Positions 23,001-33,457 of a stretch of 64,000 nucleotides of DNA are shown here, one piece after another (positions within the stretch are counted from its first letter, which is position 1; each line of letters begins with the position of its first letter). The notes under the pieces were generated by a model, which saw only the letters and a list, made by a program, of their open reading frames with translations, did no database searches and was not told the DNA's origin. A program made the translations under genes and the position numbers. Source of the stretch: Phoronis australis (Eukaryota > Phoronida > Phoronidae); the NCBI GenBank assembly GCA_002633005.1, contig NMRA01000150.1, forward strand, positions 1,976-65,975, written 5' to 3'.

Positions 23001-26000
23001 TCGATGACTTCCTGTGGGCCTTTTAGAAACACTTTTAAGTTTTTTAGTATTACTCACTCTGGTGGGAATTTTTATGCGCCCACATATTTGTATGTGTTGC
23101 AGATGTGTCTCTATGGGGTTGACGACAGAGGGTGATGAGTTTTGGACAGACTCGAATACCACTGTGCCCTCTCGTGGCAGTTTTAGTTTTTATGTTTGCC
23201 TCTTTATCTTCAAAGGTCGATTTTCATGAAATTTGGCACACAGTCATTTAGTAATGATATGATGCTATCCTCCGGTTTGCAGGCGGATTTTAGACATTTT
23301 GGGCCATCTAATGGCCATTTTTGCTATTTTCAAGTCTTGTTCCGCCCCTCTATCAACCAAACCACTCTAAGGATGATTGTGAAAATTAACGTGTATGTTC
23401 TTACTATGGATTCCCAAGTTCTTTTCTTTATCCGTATTTTAGCATGTTTTGATTTGAATCATTGCCCGTTTATTCGTAATTTCACCAATATATGTGAGTC
23501 ACAGTATTAAATAAAAAGTTAGCATGAGCAGTGGAAAACATTTTGACCACGTGACATTTCATGTTGAGGTAGGTTCTGTTGCAAATTGCAGCCCAAGAAG
23601 AAGCCACGACCACCTTCCTGTGGAAAGCCAAGCAGTAGCCGTGCACGTTTGAGGCGGTTAGCAAGTGCTGGCAAGAATCGTCACAGTGCTGAATCTGCAT
23701 CAACATTGCTGAACAAGAACTCTCTGTTACCTCAGATCCCCACCGACAGTATTGATGACTCCAGTGATAGTGGGGGGAAAATAGCTCAAACTGATGCTAG
23801 TACACTTCCACTCTCTGCATCACGCAACAGAAGACTGGATAGTAGTGCCAAACATACGGGATGCCTCCCTAGTGTGAAGGAAGACACTGATTTACTGCAA
23901 CCCCAAAATTTGAAAGGCTTGGGGCAGCCGAGAACTGAGCTTACTGATGGCGAGAGGCCAATGTCAGTTAGTCATGCAAAAGAATTGATAAATGATGGTG
24001 GTGCTCGTCCGTATACCTCTTCACGTAAGGACAGAATAACTCTGGACACATTGAAGGAGTCGTTGACTGTAAGCCTGAAACCTCCTGTTAAGTCAAAGTC
24101 CAAGTATAGAGAACGTAAAAAAGAGGTGTCATTTGATGTTGCTCGACCGGCGACATCGTCTAGAAAGGAAGTGCTGGATAGTCTTCGTGAGTCATTGGGT
24201 AGACCGATGACCTCATCGAAGTATGCCCTTGAAAGCCTATCATCGAGTGAAGCACGTGCCATGTCAGGATTATTACGTCAGGCATCACTTGAGAGATTAG
24301 GATCATCCCGCATAGAACACTTTGTTAGCAGTCCTCCAAAAGGTCGGATTACCCACTACCAAGAGTCTGGACGTATCCCCACGCCCGAAGGGAGACTTGT
24401 GGTTAGTAGCTTATATGTTCTGTGACGTGACATCTGTGTAGTTGTTGATAAAGCAATGTTATGCAAAAGGTGCAGTCCACCTCATTATTTTTCACAAGAG
24501 GGCATCGTCATTTGTGGTTACAGAAGTTAGTTTGTGTTGAAAGGAACAAATTGAGACTGATGATAGTGGAGTTAATGGCTTAGTTCAAAAGTTAAGTTTT
24601 GTTTTCTGGAAGCACAACTGATGAATAATTATTATGCGCCCACATATTTATATGTGGACGCATTATGCCGTCATCTCTGTCCGTCCGTCCGGGCGGCGTC
24701 CGTCCGGCGTCTGGCGTCCGGCGTCCGCTGCTCTATCTCCAAAACCCTTTGACATACGTTCATGAAATTTAGCACATATATTCCATTCATGAATGGGACG
24801 GCATGTGCGAACTTTCGGACGGATCCGACTACCGGTGTGCCCCCTAGTGGCAATTTTAGTTTTTTACGCTTACCTTTGTATCTTCAAAAGTCCTGAACGG
24901 ATTTTCATGAAATTTGATATGTAGGCACCTAGTAGTGAGATGACGCTATCCTGCCGTTTTCAGATGGATTCGACATAGTTTGCGCCACCTAGTGGCCATT
25001 TTTANNNNNNNNNNNNNNNNNNNNNNNNNNNNNNNNNNNNNNNNNNNNNNNNNNNNNNNNNNNNNNNNNNNNNNNNNNNNNNNNNNNNNNNNNNNNNNNN
25101 NNNNNNNNNNNNNNNNNNNNNNNNNNNNNNNNNNNNNNNNNNNNNNNNNNNNNNNNNNNNNNNNNNNNNNNNNNNNNNNNNNNNNNNNNNNNNNNNNNNN
25201 NNNNNNNNNNNNNNNNNNNNNNNNNNNNNNNTGAAGGAAAAGTTCCAAGTAGAAATTTGTTTCTGGCATTCTAATGCTGTGCTAATCTCGTATGTTGGTA
25301 AATTTGTTTTTAATTCTATGTTTCTGTGGTGCTTTAAGCAACTGGTGTATAGGATGTGCTTGTATTATGAAGATTACTCACATTTTGCCCCTAGCCTATT
25401 GAGGAGACAATGACCATGCCTTTCCATTTTGCAAAGTACAACATACTACATATATGCCCTCTACTGGCCACTTTATGGTACCAATAAACGACCCTAGAAG
25501 GTTACCGTATGTGGTGCAATTGTGGGCGCATTTCAACGCTCTGCGTTGCTCTTGTAAATAGGTTGCTTTAAATAGCATAAAAATTTATCATGAGGTAGTT
25601 GTAAAGTGATGCATCAAATTGTTAAAGAGAGCAACGCAACGGTTGTAGCTGTTACGCTTTAGTAAAAATACATATCCCTGATGATCTTAAAGACACAGCT
25701 TTCTGTTTTCATTACGTTACTCCTGGCAAATATTTACTACTCATGGAACAACAGAATATGATGTAGACATTCCTGCAAAAGGCTTGCATATTTTTAATGC
25801 ATTCAGTTCCATTGAGCATACAAAATATCCCAATCACTGTTGAACACAGTGTGTGGCAGTCATTTATGTTTTATCAATGGAAGTGAATGTAGAGTCACAT
25901 GGGGTCTTGTGCTGGGATGTTTCCATCACTGTTCCATGGATAGTAAATGCACACCAAGGAAACTGATTGCCACAGCAAAATGGCTCCCCAAGGTATGCAG

Positions 26001-29000
26001 GGATCTGTATTTTCACAAAAGGTATAATCAAAAATTGTTAGCTTACCCATTAACACTATTAAAGGCGGTGTGTGGCCATGGCAAAAAAATAAGCTGTGAA
26101 TTTTGAGGTAGCAGGTACAAAAATTGTGACTTCCTTCAGATGTGTTGTAGCATGTTTTCATACTGAAATAGCTTTTACTGAATTTTGATATTCAGCTCAA
26201 TGATAGTTTTATAAGCATTGGAAGTTCACTGTAGCCAGTTCCAGCTGTAAAACAATACAGCAATAGATACCGTAATTAAAATAGTGAAAATTGCCAATTC
26301 ATTTAGTTTTAGATACAGGTCAAAGCAGCCATTGATAATAACACTTACATAGAGGAAGTGTGTATGATCAAGGTACTTAACCAGTCGTTCGTAATTTACA
26401 CACAGCTGGGGATGTTTACCTGTGGTTGCTGGGGCTCTTGCGATGTCTTTAAACTTGGACAAAAATCCTTTGAATTTTTTGCCAGGGCCATCACCACAGG
26501 GGTTGTCGGTTGTCGGATAGGACCTTCCATACCGGTGGTTATAGAACTGTAGGAACGCATCTAGACAATCATCTCTCATTGCTCTCTTCCAGTCGGCACG
26601 TCTTCACAAACTGTCAGCTAGTCGCGACAATCGCCTTCTCTCTCCCACCCACCGGCTTCCACCAGTTAAAGCCAAGAAAAAAGCCAGCAAACGCTGCTAC
26701 GTATGTGCAAAGAAGACGGGCCTGGCTACCAGCTATCAATGCAGGTGCATAGTCTTGAATGTTTGTCAACTTGTTTGTAATGCCCATACACTGTCAGAAA
26801 AGTGACAGTATTTTTCAATTTACCAATCCAACTACGTTCTTATGGTGTAAGGAATGAGGCTAATGTTGTGTCGGCCACTAATATAGATTTTTCTCTGTGC
26901 ATCACCTGCTGGCAGTAGAAATTGTGAGTCCTAATCACCACTGACACAACTCACTGTAATAAAATATAGAAATCGGTATGCTTTAAATTTATTACTCCAA
27001 TGTGCATGGAACTCTACGAAATCAACTTGGAACAAATCTTTGAACACCTTTCACTTGATCACATGAAATTGCCTTTGGAGTAGTGACGTGACGACAAAAA
27101 TGTCAAAAAAAAACAAATCACTTATCAAGGAGGCTATTTTGTGACTTTCATGGCAGACAGCCTTTATAACCCCCCGGGTTTTTCACAGACGTTCCCGAAG
27201 CAATTTCAAAGCTCTGTTTTCGCGCTCCCACAAGTGATAGAATGATATTCAGGGCTTGGAATTTTCCGCGGAAATGCGGATTTCCGCTTTTTTCAAATGT
27301 GCTTTCCGCTTTTTTATAATATTTCCATGTAAAAAAATCGGATTTGATATAAAATTTCCGCGGCAAATTCCTTTCTTACCGCGGCGTTGCAGACGACGTT
27401 CACCTCGAAAAGCGGAAGTTGCTCTTTATGTTTCGGAGGAACGTAAATTGTCAACATTGCCGGGGCATCTGGGACAGCGTGGTGGGATTTTCAGTGGCGT
27501 CTCGTGTTATTGTTAAGCGCGGCGACAAATACTACCGCTCTGCAGCCAAAAATGTGTGGGTTGGGAGTGGACGGGCGAGCTAAAAGGACGCTGACGCATG
27601 CTACTATGGTGGTAACGTTTTTTTTTTGTTAGTCCTCCCGATTTTTGTCGGGGAAAGGTTAACATTGACCATTTCAAGGCTGGTTATCGGGCATGATTTG
27701 GGCCGTAAAAGTTTCAAAGTTTCCGCGTTTTTTGTCATTGGTCATTCCAAGCCCTGGATATTTGAGTGCCCTCTAAATGAAAGCGCTCTGAGGAGCGAAC
27801 CTTGGCGAAATCAACCAAAAAGATGACGATAAAGATGATGACGAAGATGACGAATATGACGGCGATGGTGGCAAGGATGAACAAAAGAAGTAATAATAAC
27901 ATACACATGACGAACGTATAAGTCCGAAATCAGTAAGAAAAAGGATACAGTCTTGGCGAAATTAACGGAAAAAATAACGGCGGAGATGATGACGAAGATG
28001 ATGACGATGATGACGAATATGATGATGAACAACATCACAACATTCATATGATGAACTTAGATGTCATAAATCAATAAGAAATAGGCTGCAGTCTAGTTCC
28101 ATAGAAGATAAACCAACATCAATGCAGCAAGAGCGCTCAACAAAGGAACAGCGTTATCAGAAAATCTCACATAACTCGAAAAGTAGACGTTATAGCGAAA
28201 AATGGAAAACATCTTCTGAAAGCCCGTTCAAAATTCTATCTAAACTGATGGTATCGCCTAATTCCGTAAATTTTTCGAAAAAAATGAAATTTTGCGTTTT
28301 TTTAAGAAATTCAAAGTCAAATAACTCAAACGGTAAGTCTGAGAAACAAATTGTTAAGGCCATTTGAAAGATTATACTTTAAAGAATCTACATGCAAAAA
28401 ATGACGTCTTTCTTTTCCCGTTTAAAATCGCACTCCAGACGACTGAAAATGGGTCAACATGCGCCATATCCGCCATCTTGAAAGCAACTTCCAGTTTTTC
28501 GGCTTTGTATAATAGCATGTTAAAAGAAACTAATACCTGTAAAAATTCGAAGGAATTGGTCTTACAATATGCCCTCTAGAGGAGAAAACGTTTTCAGGCC
28601 AAAATCGATGTGCGCATGCGCGATCGCCGATATTTCCGCCATCTTTAACCGGAAGTAAACAATTTCCAGAATACTTGTAGCAATCTTCGTCTCCATTTAC
28701 TGTGCCGATTCTTAGCCTTTTACGTAAAAAGTTGTAGCCTCCAGAAGCATTTGAACCTTTAAATGAAAACAAAATGGCCGCCACAGCCGCCATCTTGGAT
28801 CCGATTTTGACGAAAAACAATAGGCTTCCAGTACTTCCGGAAGTACGTATTGTGTGTAAATTTCGTGACGATCGGACGAAAATTGCGACCTGTATCGTGC
28901 GAACAAACAAAAAAAACAAAAAAAAAACAAACTTGGTGACAGAGCAACATACTTGGCGAAATTTATTTCGCCAAGTAAAAATTTAGTGTCAATTTGAATG

Positions 29001-30258
29001 TATTTAAACTCTGGTTTTGTAAAATTGCTTATGCTTGGCAAAGTTTTAGTGTCCAACCATTATGTTTCTTATATGGTTATGAGTCATTAGGAAATCCGTC
29101 GGCCTGTGGGTTATTACAGCAGTTATTCACTTATGTTGCAAAATTTGGGGCTTGCAATGGTAATCCAAGCTATGCCACTAGGTGGTGTTTTGTGAAAAAT
29201 TGTCATAAATAGTTTTAAGGACACGTCTTTATAGTGTTCAGTTAAAGGATGTTATGACAGAACTTTATTGGAATAAGTCGCATGAGGGTGAATAGCTTTC
29301 CCAGTATTGTAATGTTTGTTCTTGATGTTAATGTAAAGATGAACCTACCTTCTGTAAAATGTCTTATTTTTCATTTAGATCACTTATACGAAATTGTCCT
29401 TATATTGCTTACTGAAGTCAAGATTAGATATGATCCTGAGTTTGGTTCATTAAAGATGCTATGTCTCATTAAAACTGAATATTTAAATTTGTAGCAGGCA
29501 TCATCTATTGGCTTCCTGGAGAACTGTGCGTTCAAGTATAACCAGGAAAAGAAACAATTTGTAAATAAATTGCCGTTATAGAGAAAACACTTAACTTATT
29601 AAAATCCTAGTGATTCCAAATATTACGTAATCGTGATTTGATAATTAAATTAAACAAATAATAAAAACTGTTTCGTTAGGGTAACGGTGAAATGTTGCCG
29701 TACTCATTTACATAAAAATAGTCTCGCAAAACGAGAGTTTCACGAGATTGTAATGGTGACTGGTTCTCGGATGGTTTCTGTCGCACTGGAGGACCCGTGG
29801 TTGTTTGTAAATTAGTACTTCATTTGCAAATACACAATTTAATGAGACTAGGCATCTTAAATGCTGGAGACATGGCTCTTAAAGTTGACTTGACCTGGAG
29901 AGCAATTTTATGCACCAACCATGACTGTAAGCAATAATGAACGATCAGAAATCACTTTTAAACTTAGTAGGTAACAAGTTATCAGTTTTATTTTACATGA
30001 AATGGACTTCTTTTGAGTTACTCTTTGTGATGGATGGTGGATTGAGATGAGCTTTTACAAGAATTTACTTATATGAAATTTACTGTTTTATCATTCTTGA
30101 ACTGATTTGATTTTTATTTCAGATGTGGAAACAACTTCTGTGCTACCCATCGTTATGCGGAATCCCATGATTGCACTTTTGATTACAAAACAGAGGGACG
30201 GAAACTACTCGAACAAAGCAACCCTGTCGTCAGTGCACCAAAACTGCCAAAGATATAA
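13945..30258 (+). CDS. ZFAND4: AN1-type zinc finger and ubiquitin domain protein (ZFAND4/ANUBL1), seven exons
   Basis: Joined exons 13945-14059, 16748-16891, 20230-20428, 21842-21983, 23592-24401, 26593-26744 and 30123-30258 total 1698 bases (565 codons plus stop), with GT/AG borders and matching phases. Domains: ubiquitin-like fold, residues about 4-80, ending LAMRGG; a conserved segment with DGDQLNFF and DRGDGTLTP; an acidic run and charged helix; a Ser/Arg-rich region; and an AN1 finger near the C-terminus. Family members have a predicted role in ubiquitin- or proteasome-linked stress pathways, but the function of ZFAND4 is poorly known. Vertebrate ZFAND4 is longer (about 727 residues from memory), so an exon may be missing, possibly in the N gap. 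The start Met is the first in-frame ATG; the frame is open upstream to 13798, so an extra 5' exon is possible. Confidence 0.9.
14312..14980. mobile_element. Foldback (hairpin) element in ZFAND4 intron 1
   Basis: Two arms of about 290 bp (14312-14602 and 14684-14980) are inverted copies. They share GGCTATCCGTACATAT, CTACGCTATTCCGA, ATCTATCGGCAAT and AATTATTAACGTCATC in one arm and their complements in the other, with a spacer of about 80 bp. Divergence is a few percent. No coding content. Confidence 0.8.
14990..16328. repeat. TIR-element copy 1 (CCGTATT-GCGCC family), split by a 507-bp insertion
   Basis: Outside the 507-bp insertion, this sequence matches 20758-21595 in inverted orientation along its length (TTCCGCACCCT, GACAACAACATGTGTG, AGATTTGGACTT and the end GCGCTTATTAGGGTGAATACGG). 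A more distant copy at 57980-59110 retains the other terminus. No protein is recognised. Confidence 0.7.
15749..16255. mobile_element. 507-bp TIR element (CAGGGCTTGGAAT), copy 1
   Basis: A 13-bp TIR CAGGGCTTGGAAT / ATTCCAAGCCCTG is flanked by a 6-bp duplication TATTAA (15743-15748 and 16256-16261). It is exactly the same length as copy 2 at 27250. The copy of the surrounding repeat at 20.8 kb has a single TAATAA at this point. Non-autonomous; the superfamily is unclear. Confidence 0.85.
16748..16891 (+). CDS. ZFAND4: ZFAND4 coding exon 2: rest of ubiquitin-like domain
   Basis: The acceptor is TTATGTTACAG|GTGTA. It encodes QQHLIWQSMELEDDYRL, then TLKLVLAMRGGPINTRR. The RGG matches the end of ubiquitin, but here it is followed by more protein. 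Donor GCGAA|GTGAGT, phase 1. Confidence 0.92.
18464..18862. repeat. Large palindrome built of iterated ~20-bp units, intron 2
   Basis: The left arm begins GGTACC...CCTAAACT and the right arm ends AGTTTAGGTACC. Both arms are made of repeated units like CACGGACTCACAAACACGG. The right arm (18709-18862) pairs with most of the left (18464-18680); the left has extra units. The transcript would fold into a long hairpin. Confidence 0.75.
20230..20428 (+). CDS. ZFAND4: ZFAND4 coding exon 3: conserved linker
   Basis: The acceptor is CTATGTACAG|TTCC. It encodes MEDPTLREITDYMEANG, then QVTLLVFRDGDQLNFFRV and VDRGDGTLTPVSDSM. These motifs are what identified the family beyond the two end domains. Donor ATGAG|GTGAGG, phase 2. 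Confidence 0.9.
20758..21595. repeat. TIR-element copy 2 (uninterrupted), intron 3
   Basis: Begins CCGTATTTGCCCTATTAAGCGCCC and is the reverse of the 14990-16328 repeat without the 507-bp insertion. It contains a short GAGT microsatellite (about 21278-21296). No coding content. Confidence 0.7.
21842..21983 (+). CDS. ZFAND4: ZFAND4 coding exon 4: acidic run and charged helix
   Basis: Acceptor GTGTTTCAG|TGCC. Encodes SMYNLYDEEEEEDSSTK, then a KEKMVSLRSKMENMKL helix likely to be coiled. Donor AAAG|GTAAGTA, phase 0. Confidence 0.87.
22320..23420. repeat. Quasi-periodic intronic repeat, intron 4
   Basis: Blocks with CCTCTAGTGGCAATTTTAG, TTCATGAAATTTGG and TATCTTCAAA recur several times here and again at 24628-25004. 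One block starts TATGCGCCCACATATTTRTATGTG, with a small hairpin. Non-coding; a decayed dispersed element. Confidence 0.5.
23592..24401 (+). CDS. ZFAND4: ZFAND4 coding exon 5: Ser/Arg/Pro-rich region
   Basis: The acceptor is AAATTGCAG|CCCAAG. The 270 codons are low in predicted structure, rich in Ser, Arg, Lys and Pro, with a basic start (PKKKPRPPS) and repeated short phrases such as RPxTSSRK (three versions) and LDxLxESL. Such repeats suggest a linear-motif or phosphorylation region. The donor GTG|GTTAGT is weaker than the others but keeps phase 0, matching the next exon; the open frame runs only 21 more bases to a stop. Confidence 0.8.
24628..25004. repeat. Intronic repeat with GGCGTCCG-rich tract, up to the N gap
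   Basis: Hairpin GCGCCCACATAT/ATATGTGGACGC at about 24638-24663, then a short CGTCCG-rich tract (24675-24730). This is followed by blocks shared with 23060-23330 (GTGGCAATTTTAGTTTTT, GATTTTCATGAAATTTG). It runs into the gap. Confidence 0.55.
25005..25231. other. Assembly gap, 227 Ns, inside ZFAND4 intron 5
   Basis: Unknown bases. Because the flanking exons are both phase 0, a phase 0-0 exon could lie here unseen. Single Ns also occur at 1409 and 4454. Confidence 1.
26593..26744 (+). CDS. ZFAND4: ZFAND4 coding exon 6: first half of AN1 zinc finger
   Basis: Acceptor TGCTCTCTTCCAG|TCG. Encodes a basic stretch (PPVKAKKKASKR), then CYVCAKKTGLATSYQC, giving zinc ligands 1-3. Donor TGCAG|GTGCAT, phase 2. 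Confidence 0.92.
27250..27756. mobile_element. 507-bp TIR element (CAGGGCTTGGAAT), copy 2
   Basis: Same length and ends as the copy at 15749, with a few substitutions, flanked by a 6-bp duplication GATATT (27244-27249 and 27757-27762). Lies in ZFAND4 intron 6. Confidence 0.85.
27820..28050. repeat. GATGAC-rich simple repeat
   Basis: Imperfect runs of GATGACGAA/GATGATGAC in two blocks, with a shared CTTGGCGAAATYAAC lead-in at about 27802 and 27953. Simple-sequence origin. Confidence 0.6.
28340..28986. mobile_element. Dispersed element ending in a terminal hairpin, copy 1
   Basis: It matches 62299-62935 over about 640 bp (ATGGCCGCCAC, TTTCCGCCATCTTTAACCGG, AAATTTCGTGAMRATCGGACG). It ends in hairpin ACTTGGCGAAAT-TT-ATTTCGCCAAGT (28951-28976) and then AAAAATT. 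Non-coding. The superfamily is not settled; a Helitron-like 3' hairpin is possible, but the usual CTRR end is absent. Confidence 0.6.
30123..30258 (+). CDS. ZFAND4: ZFAND4 terminal coding exon: end of AN1 zinc finger
   Basis: Acceptor GATTTTTATTTCAG|A. Encodes CGNNFCATHRYAESHDC, completing C-X2-C-X11-C-X-C-X4-C-X2-H-X5-H-X-C with all eight ligands present, then FDYKTEGRKLL and a conserved tail ending PKLPKI before TAA. A possible poly(A) signal ATTAAA lies at about 30359; no better AATAAA is close by. Confidence 0.95.
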
Positions 30259-30888
30259 TTAAAATTATTTAGTTTGTTGCAACAGCAGCTCAAAATGTTG
30301 AACCGTAATTGGAACCTCCATGCAAACACGAAATATATATTTGAGATACCTTTCTTTCATTAAAAAAAATTAACTTGCCATAGGTTCTGTTTAGAATGCA
30401 CCAGAGCAGGCAAAAAGTGTTGTTTTCTAATTTTTATGTTTTAGAATTAAGTCCTATATTGTCAGGGCAGATGTTTCCCTTCAATATAACGTGTGAGCTA
30501 CCTGAGCACCTGTGTTTCAGAGTGTTTCAAACAGGTCTGTGTCATTTCCCTAGTTGCCAGCCATTAGGTGGGCGTGACTGGACAAAGTAGCTAACATTTG
30601 GTTGTTGACAAAAATTGGAGATGTCTCAAATTACATTTTTTTAATTTCCGATGTTTCTGTCTATGGGAACTCTGTAATTGTCTCTAGGTAGGTGCAATAT
30701 CGTTCATTCACAAAGGTCTGGGTTTGGTGGTATGTTATTCTCACTGATGCAATGTTTGTGAGCATACTATGCATATGCTTTATGAGCATTGCTAAATATA
30801 TGGAACTTTGTTTTTGTTAGATCAGTGGCTACCGGCATTTATGGTTTGCTTTATAGGCTGAATTTATGCAAGAGTAGGATTCAGTATC

Positions 30889-31110
30889 ATTCGCGCACCC
30901 AAAGGGTGGCGAAGTGGGGACAAAGGTCCACCTCAGAGAAACAAAAAGTCGGAGAAAAGGAGACAAAAGTCCACTAAAAAGGCGGGAATGTACAATTCAT
31001 AGCTCTGAACCTGCTAACCCGTTTTTTTTTAATCCCCCGTTTTTTTGTTGGTAAAAGGTCCACATCGTCGAAAATTCGAACCCCCTATGTTTTTGGCTGG
31101 GTGCGCGCAT
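30889..31110. mobile_element. MITE with GCGCGCACCCA ends, copy 3
   Basis: Left end ATTCGCGCACCCA (one base changed), right end CTGGGTGCGCGCAT at 31097-31110. The interior is inverted relative to copies 1 and 2. Lies 0.6 kb past the ZFAND4 stop. Confidence 0.6.
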
Positions 31111-31277
31111 GAGTGTTGACCCAACCACAAATGTTGTCTTAGTGTCAAATATTCCTCAAATTTGTGCATTGTGTCCTGTGGACCTCGTTTCACCATTAAA
31201 TTGTTATCTTTACGTTTTTGCTGTGATGACAGTTCAGTTGTAGGTATTGTTTATATATTTATGTATATATTCACGTA

Positions 31278-31278
31278 A

Positions 31279-31308
<30 letters not shown>
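31278..31308. repeat. (TG)n microsatellite
   Basis: About 15 uninterrupted TG units, followed by imperfect TGTGTTTGG repeats. Confidence 0.9.
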
Positions 31309-31310
<2 letters not shown>

Positions 31311-31466
31311 GGTGTGTGTTTGGATGTGTGCGTCTGGCCACTGAAGATCGGGAGCCTACAAAACGTATACCCCAAAGTGCACAAACAGATATTTGGGACC
31401 ATACTCCATGGAGAACTTAAATTCATTGGTTGTTCTTGGAAGTGCTGATAAGTTGGTTTGTCTTTT

Positions 31467-32077
31467 CCAGCGAAATTGTGTGGTAGGGTGATGTTCTTAA
31501 TGAAAGGTTCTACAACATAAAAGATATTTGCAATCTTCAGTTATGCATGGTTTTTATGTCTTCTAGAACGGAATTGGATACTAATACTTGGTGTTTGGTG
31601 CAAAGGTCTGTTTAATTAATTAATTAATAACATTTATTGTACATCATAGGCATTGCCTACACATACACAAATTCAAATGTAAATTGAGAATACTTACAGA
31701 GAGCAGGTCTTCTCTTAATGTCATAGCCTTCTAAGTATACAATGCAAGGCGCTGGATATTGTTATGAATTTTCTGTTGGAATAACCTAACAAGAGAAAAG
31801 TTATCATTCACAAGCTCTGGTAGATTTCTCTAAGGTCTCCAAGTACAAGGCATGGACACATGGAATGAGGCTCATCTTGAATTTCACCCAGATTGCATAT
31901 GCAGCATATTCTTTCACTTCTAGGAATACCAGCGAAGCTGTGTGGTAGGGTGATGTTCTTGATGGAAGGTTCTAGAACATAGAAGATATTTTCAATCTTC
32001 AGTTATGCATGGTCTTTGTGTCTTCTAGAATGGAATTGGATACTAATACATGGGGTTTGGTGGCAAAGGTCTGTTTA
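31467..32077. repeat. 148-bp direct repeat flanking a LINE fragment
   Basis: 31467-31614 and 31929-32077 both run from CCAGCGAA to GGTCTGTTTA, with roughly ten differences. They exactly bracket the LINE piece, as a target duplication would. Confidence 0.7.
31615..31928 (-). mobile_element. 5'-truncated LINE (non-LTR) 3' end
   Basis: The - strand encodes IPRSERICCICNLGEIQDE then a further Cys, the C-terminal zinc-knuckle region found after the reverse transcriptase in many LINEs (C-x2-C-x4-DE-H-like). The frame then meets stops. The sequence ends in AATAAATGTTATTAATTAATTAA, a short repeat tail at the 31615 side. Only about 300 bp of the element is present. The clade cannot be decided from this piece. 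Confidence 0.6.
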
Positions 32078-32644
32078 AGAGAGGGTTGTATGAAGTGAGT
32101 GAGGCCGGAAAGGAGAGTTTACTTATGTAGTAGCATCTTTAATTAACTTGGATAAAATTTGGTGAAAAATTCCTTCTTTTTCCACCTTTAAATCAAAATT
32201 GTAGCTGCCTGGCTTTCCAAAATTCACTTTTGGTTAAAGTGACATTAAGTGGAAAAATTAGATCAGTTGAATTGAAGATTACTTATGTTTAAAATGGTGT
32301 TTATAAAAACACGATTCCCTCTTTTGAACAGACCTTAAGTATAAGCTGCTTCATCTCCTCTCTCGCTGAAGTTCTTGCTTTCCAACTAAACACTTTGGAC
32401 ATGGTATAGTAATAAAAATTGTTTTGCTTCTCAGGCTAACTAGTTAGGTGCTATGGTATTAGTGATCTCGTGTGCTATGAAATACTGCGTGTAAAGGGGG
32501 CAAATATTCATCATGCCAAGTTCTCATCGGTTGCACTGAAACAGGTGTCTGTCATGTTGTGAATAGTTATACTTTTTATGTACCCAATGTGTCTATTTTT
32601 CATTTGAAATAAAATCTACAATATTGTTTTTTGATTTTTCTTAG

Positions 32645-32794
32645 GTTGAGATCATGGCTCATCAAGACATTGTTAGGGGGACAAGAAACATGAACCTGCG
32701 TCAAAATTCACGGAGATCAATTTCATCAAGAGTTATTTCAGATTGGCAAATTTCAAGACTCCCTGAAGTTGTTGTTGGTGTAGATTTTCCGTAA
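32645..32794 (+). CDS. Candidate terminal exon, unidentified
   Basis: After a polypyrimidine tract and TTTTTCTTAG, an open frame of 49 codons (VEIMAHQDIVRG... to ...VGVDFP) ends at TAA. Composition is protein-like (Arg/Ser-rich middle), but I recognise no family and no upstream exon. It could be an alternative last exon of ZFAND4 or a separate gene. Confidence 0.25.
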   Translation, partial: VEIMAHQDIVRGTRNMNLRQNSRRSISSRVISDWQISRLPEVVVGVDFP

Positions 32795-33324
32795 TTTCAA
32801 CCTGCCACAAATTCACTCGCATCGTTTTTAGCAGGAAATGTGTTTACTGTGGGCAAAAAGTGTAGCTATGTATGTAATATTACAAACAACAGTGAAGAAT
32901 GAAGTCCTCTTGGGAACACCAATTTATTTATCGTACTTCTTGCATTCTCAATTTTGATGCAACAGTGGCACGATATAGGGTATTGTGAAAATGCGCATTT
33001 TAAAATGCGTCGATTATCGTTTCGCCACCAAAATCTGTGGAAACTTCTAAATCATGCCGAGAGAAACGAAAGTCCTCATCTCGGTCCCGGCTCCGCTCCG
33101 CCAATGAGAACGTACCCGTACGTCCCCTGTCTTCCACTGGCCAGTACGGAAGCGCGCCCCCTGTATTCACTTTACTCTATATCGTGCCATCAATTTTGAA
33201 AACCTTCCGCTATCTTTGAAAGACTGTTATGAAAGTCAGTGCAATAAATACGCGGGTCCAGAAAGCTAAAAAAGGCATTGTATCTGCGCTATCTTTTGAT
33301 TAGTAAGTGTCGACAACAGACTGC

Positions 33325-33457
33325 AGCAGTGACGGATTTAGAGGGGGGCCTAGGTCCCCCTAAAATTCTTCCAGTTTACATTTGCAAGATGGGGCAAAAT
33401 CCTGACCAATACTCTGTCATGGCCCCTCCGTAACTCAAAACCCTGGATCCGCCTCTG
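33325..33457. repeat. Small MITE-like repeat, second copy
   Basis: CAGTGACGGATTTAG at the left and CCTGGATCCGCCTCTG at the right are imperfect inverted ends. Related to 8566-8735. Confidence 0.45.

Noticed and set aside
27811-28047. Minus-strand hydrophobic, Ile/Val/His-rich protein
   Set aside because: Translation of a GATGAC simple repeat.
28712-29056. Minus-strand frames over the 28.3-29.0 kb element
   Set aside because: They lie within a dispersed non-coding element found again at 62.3 kb with the frames not kept.
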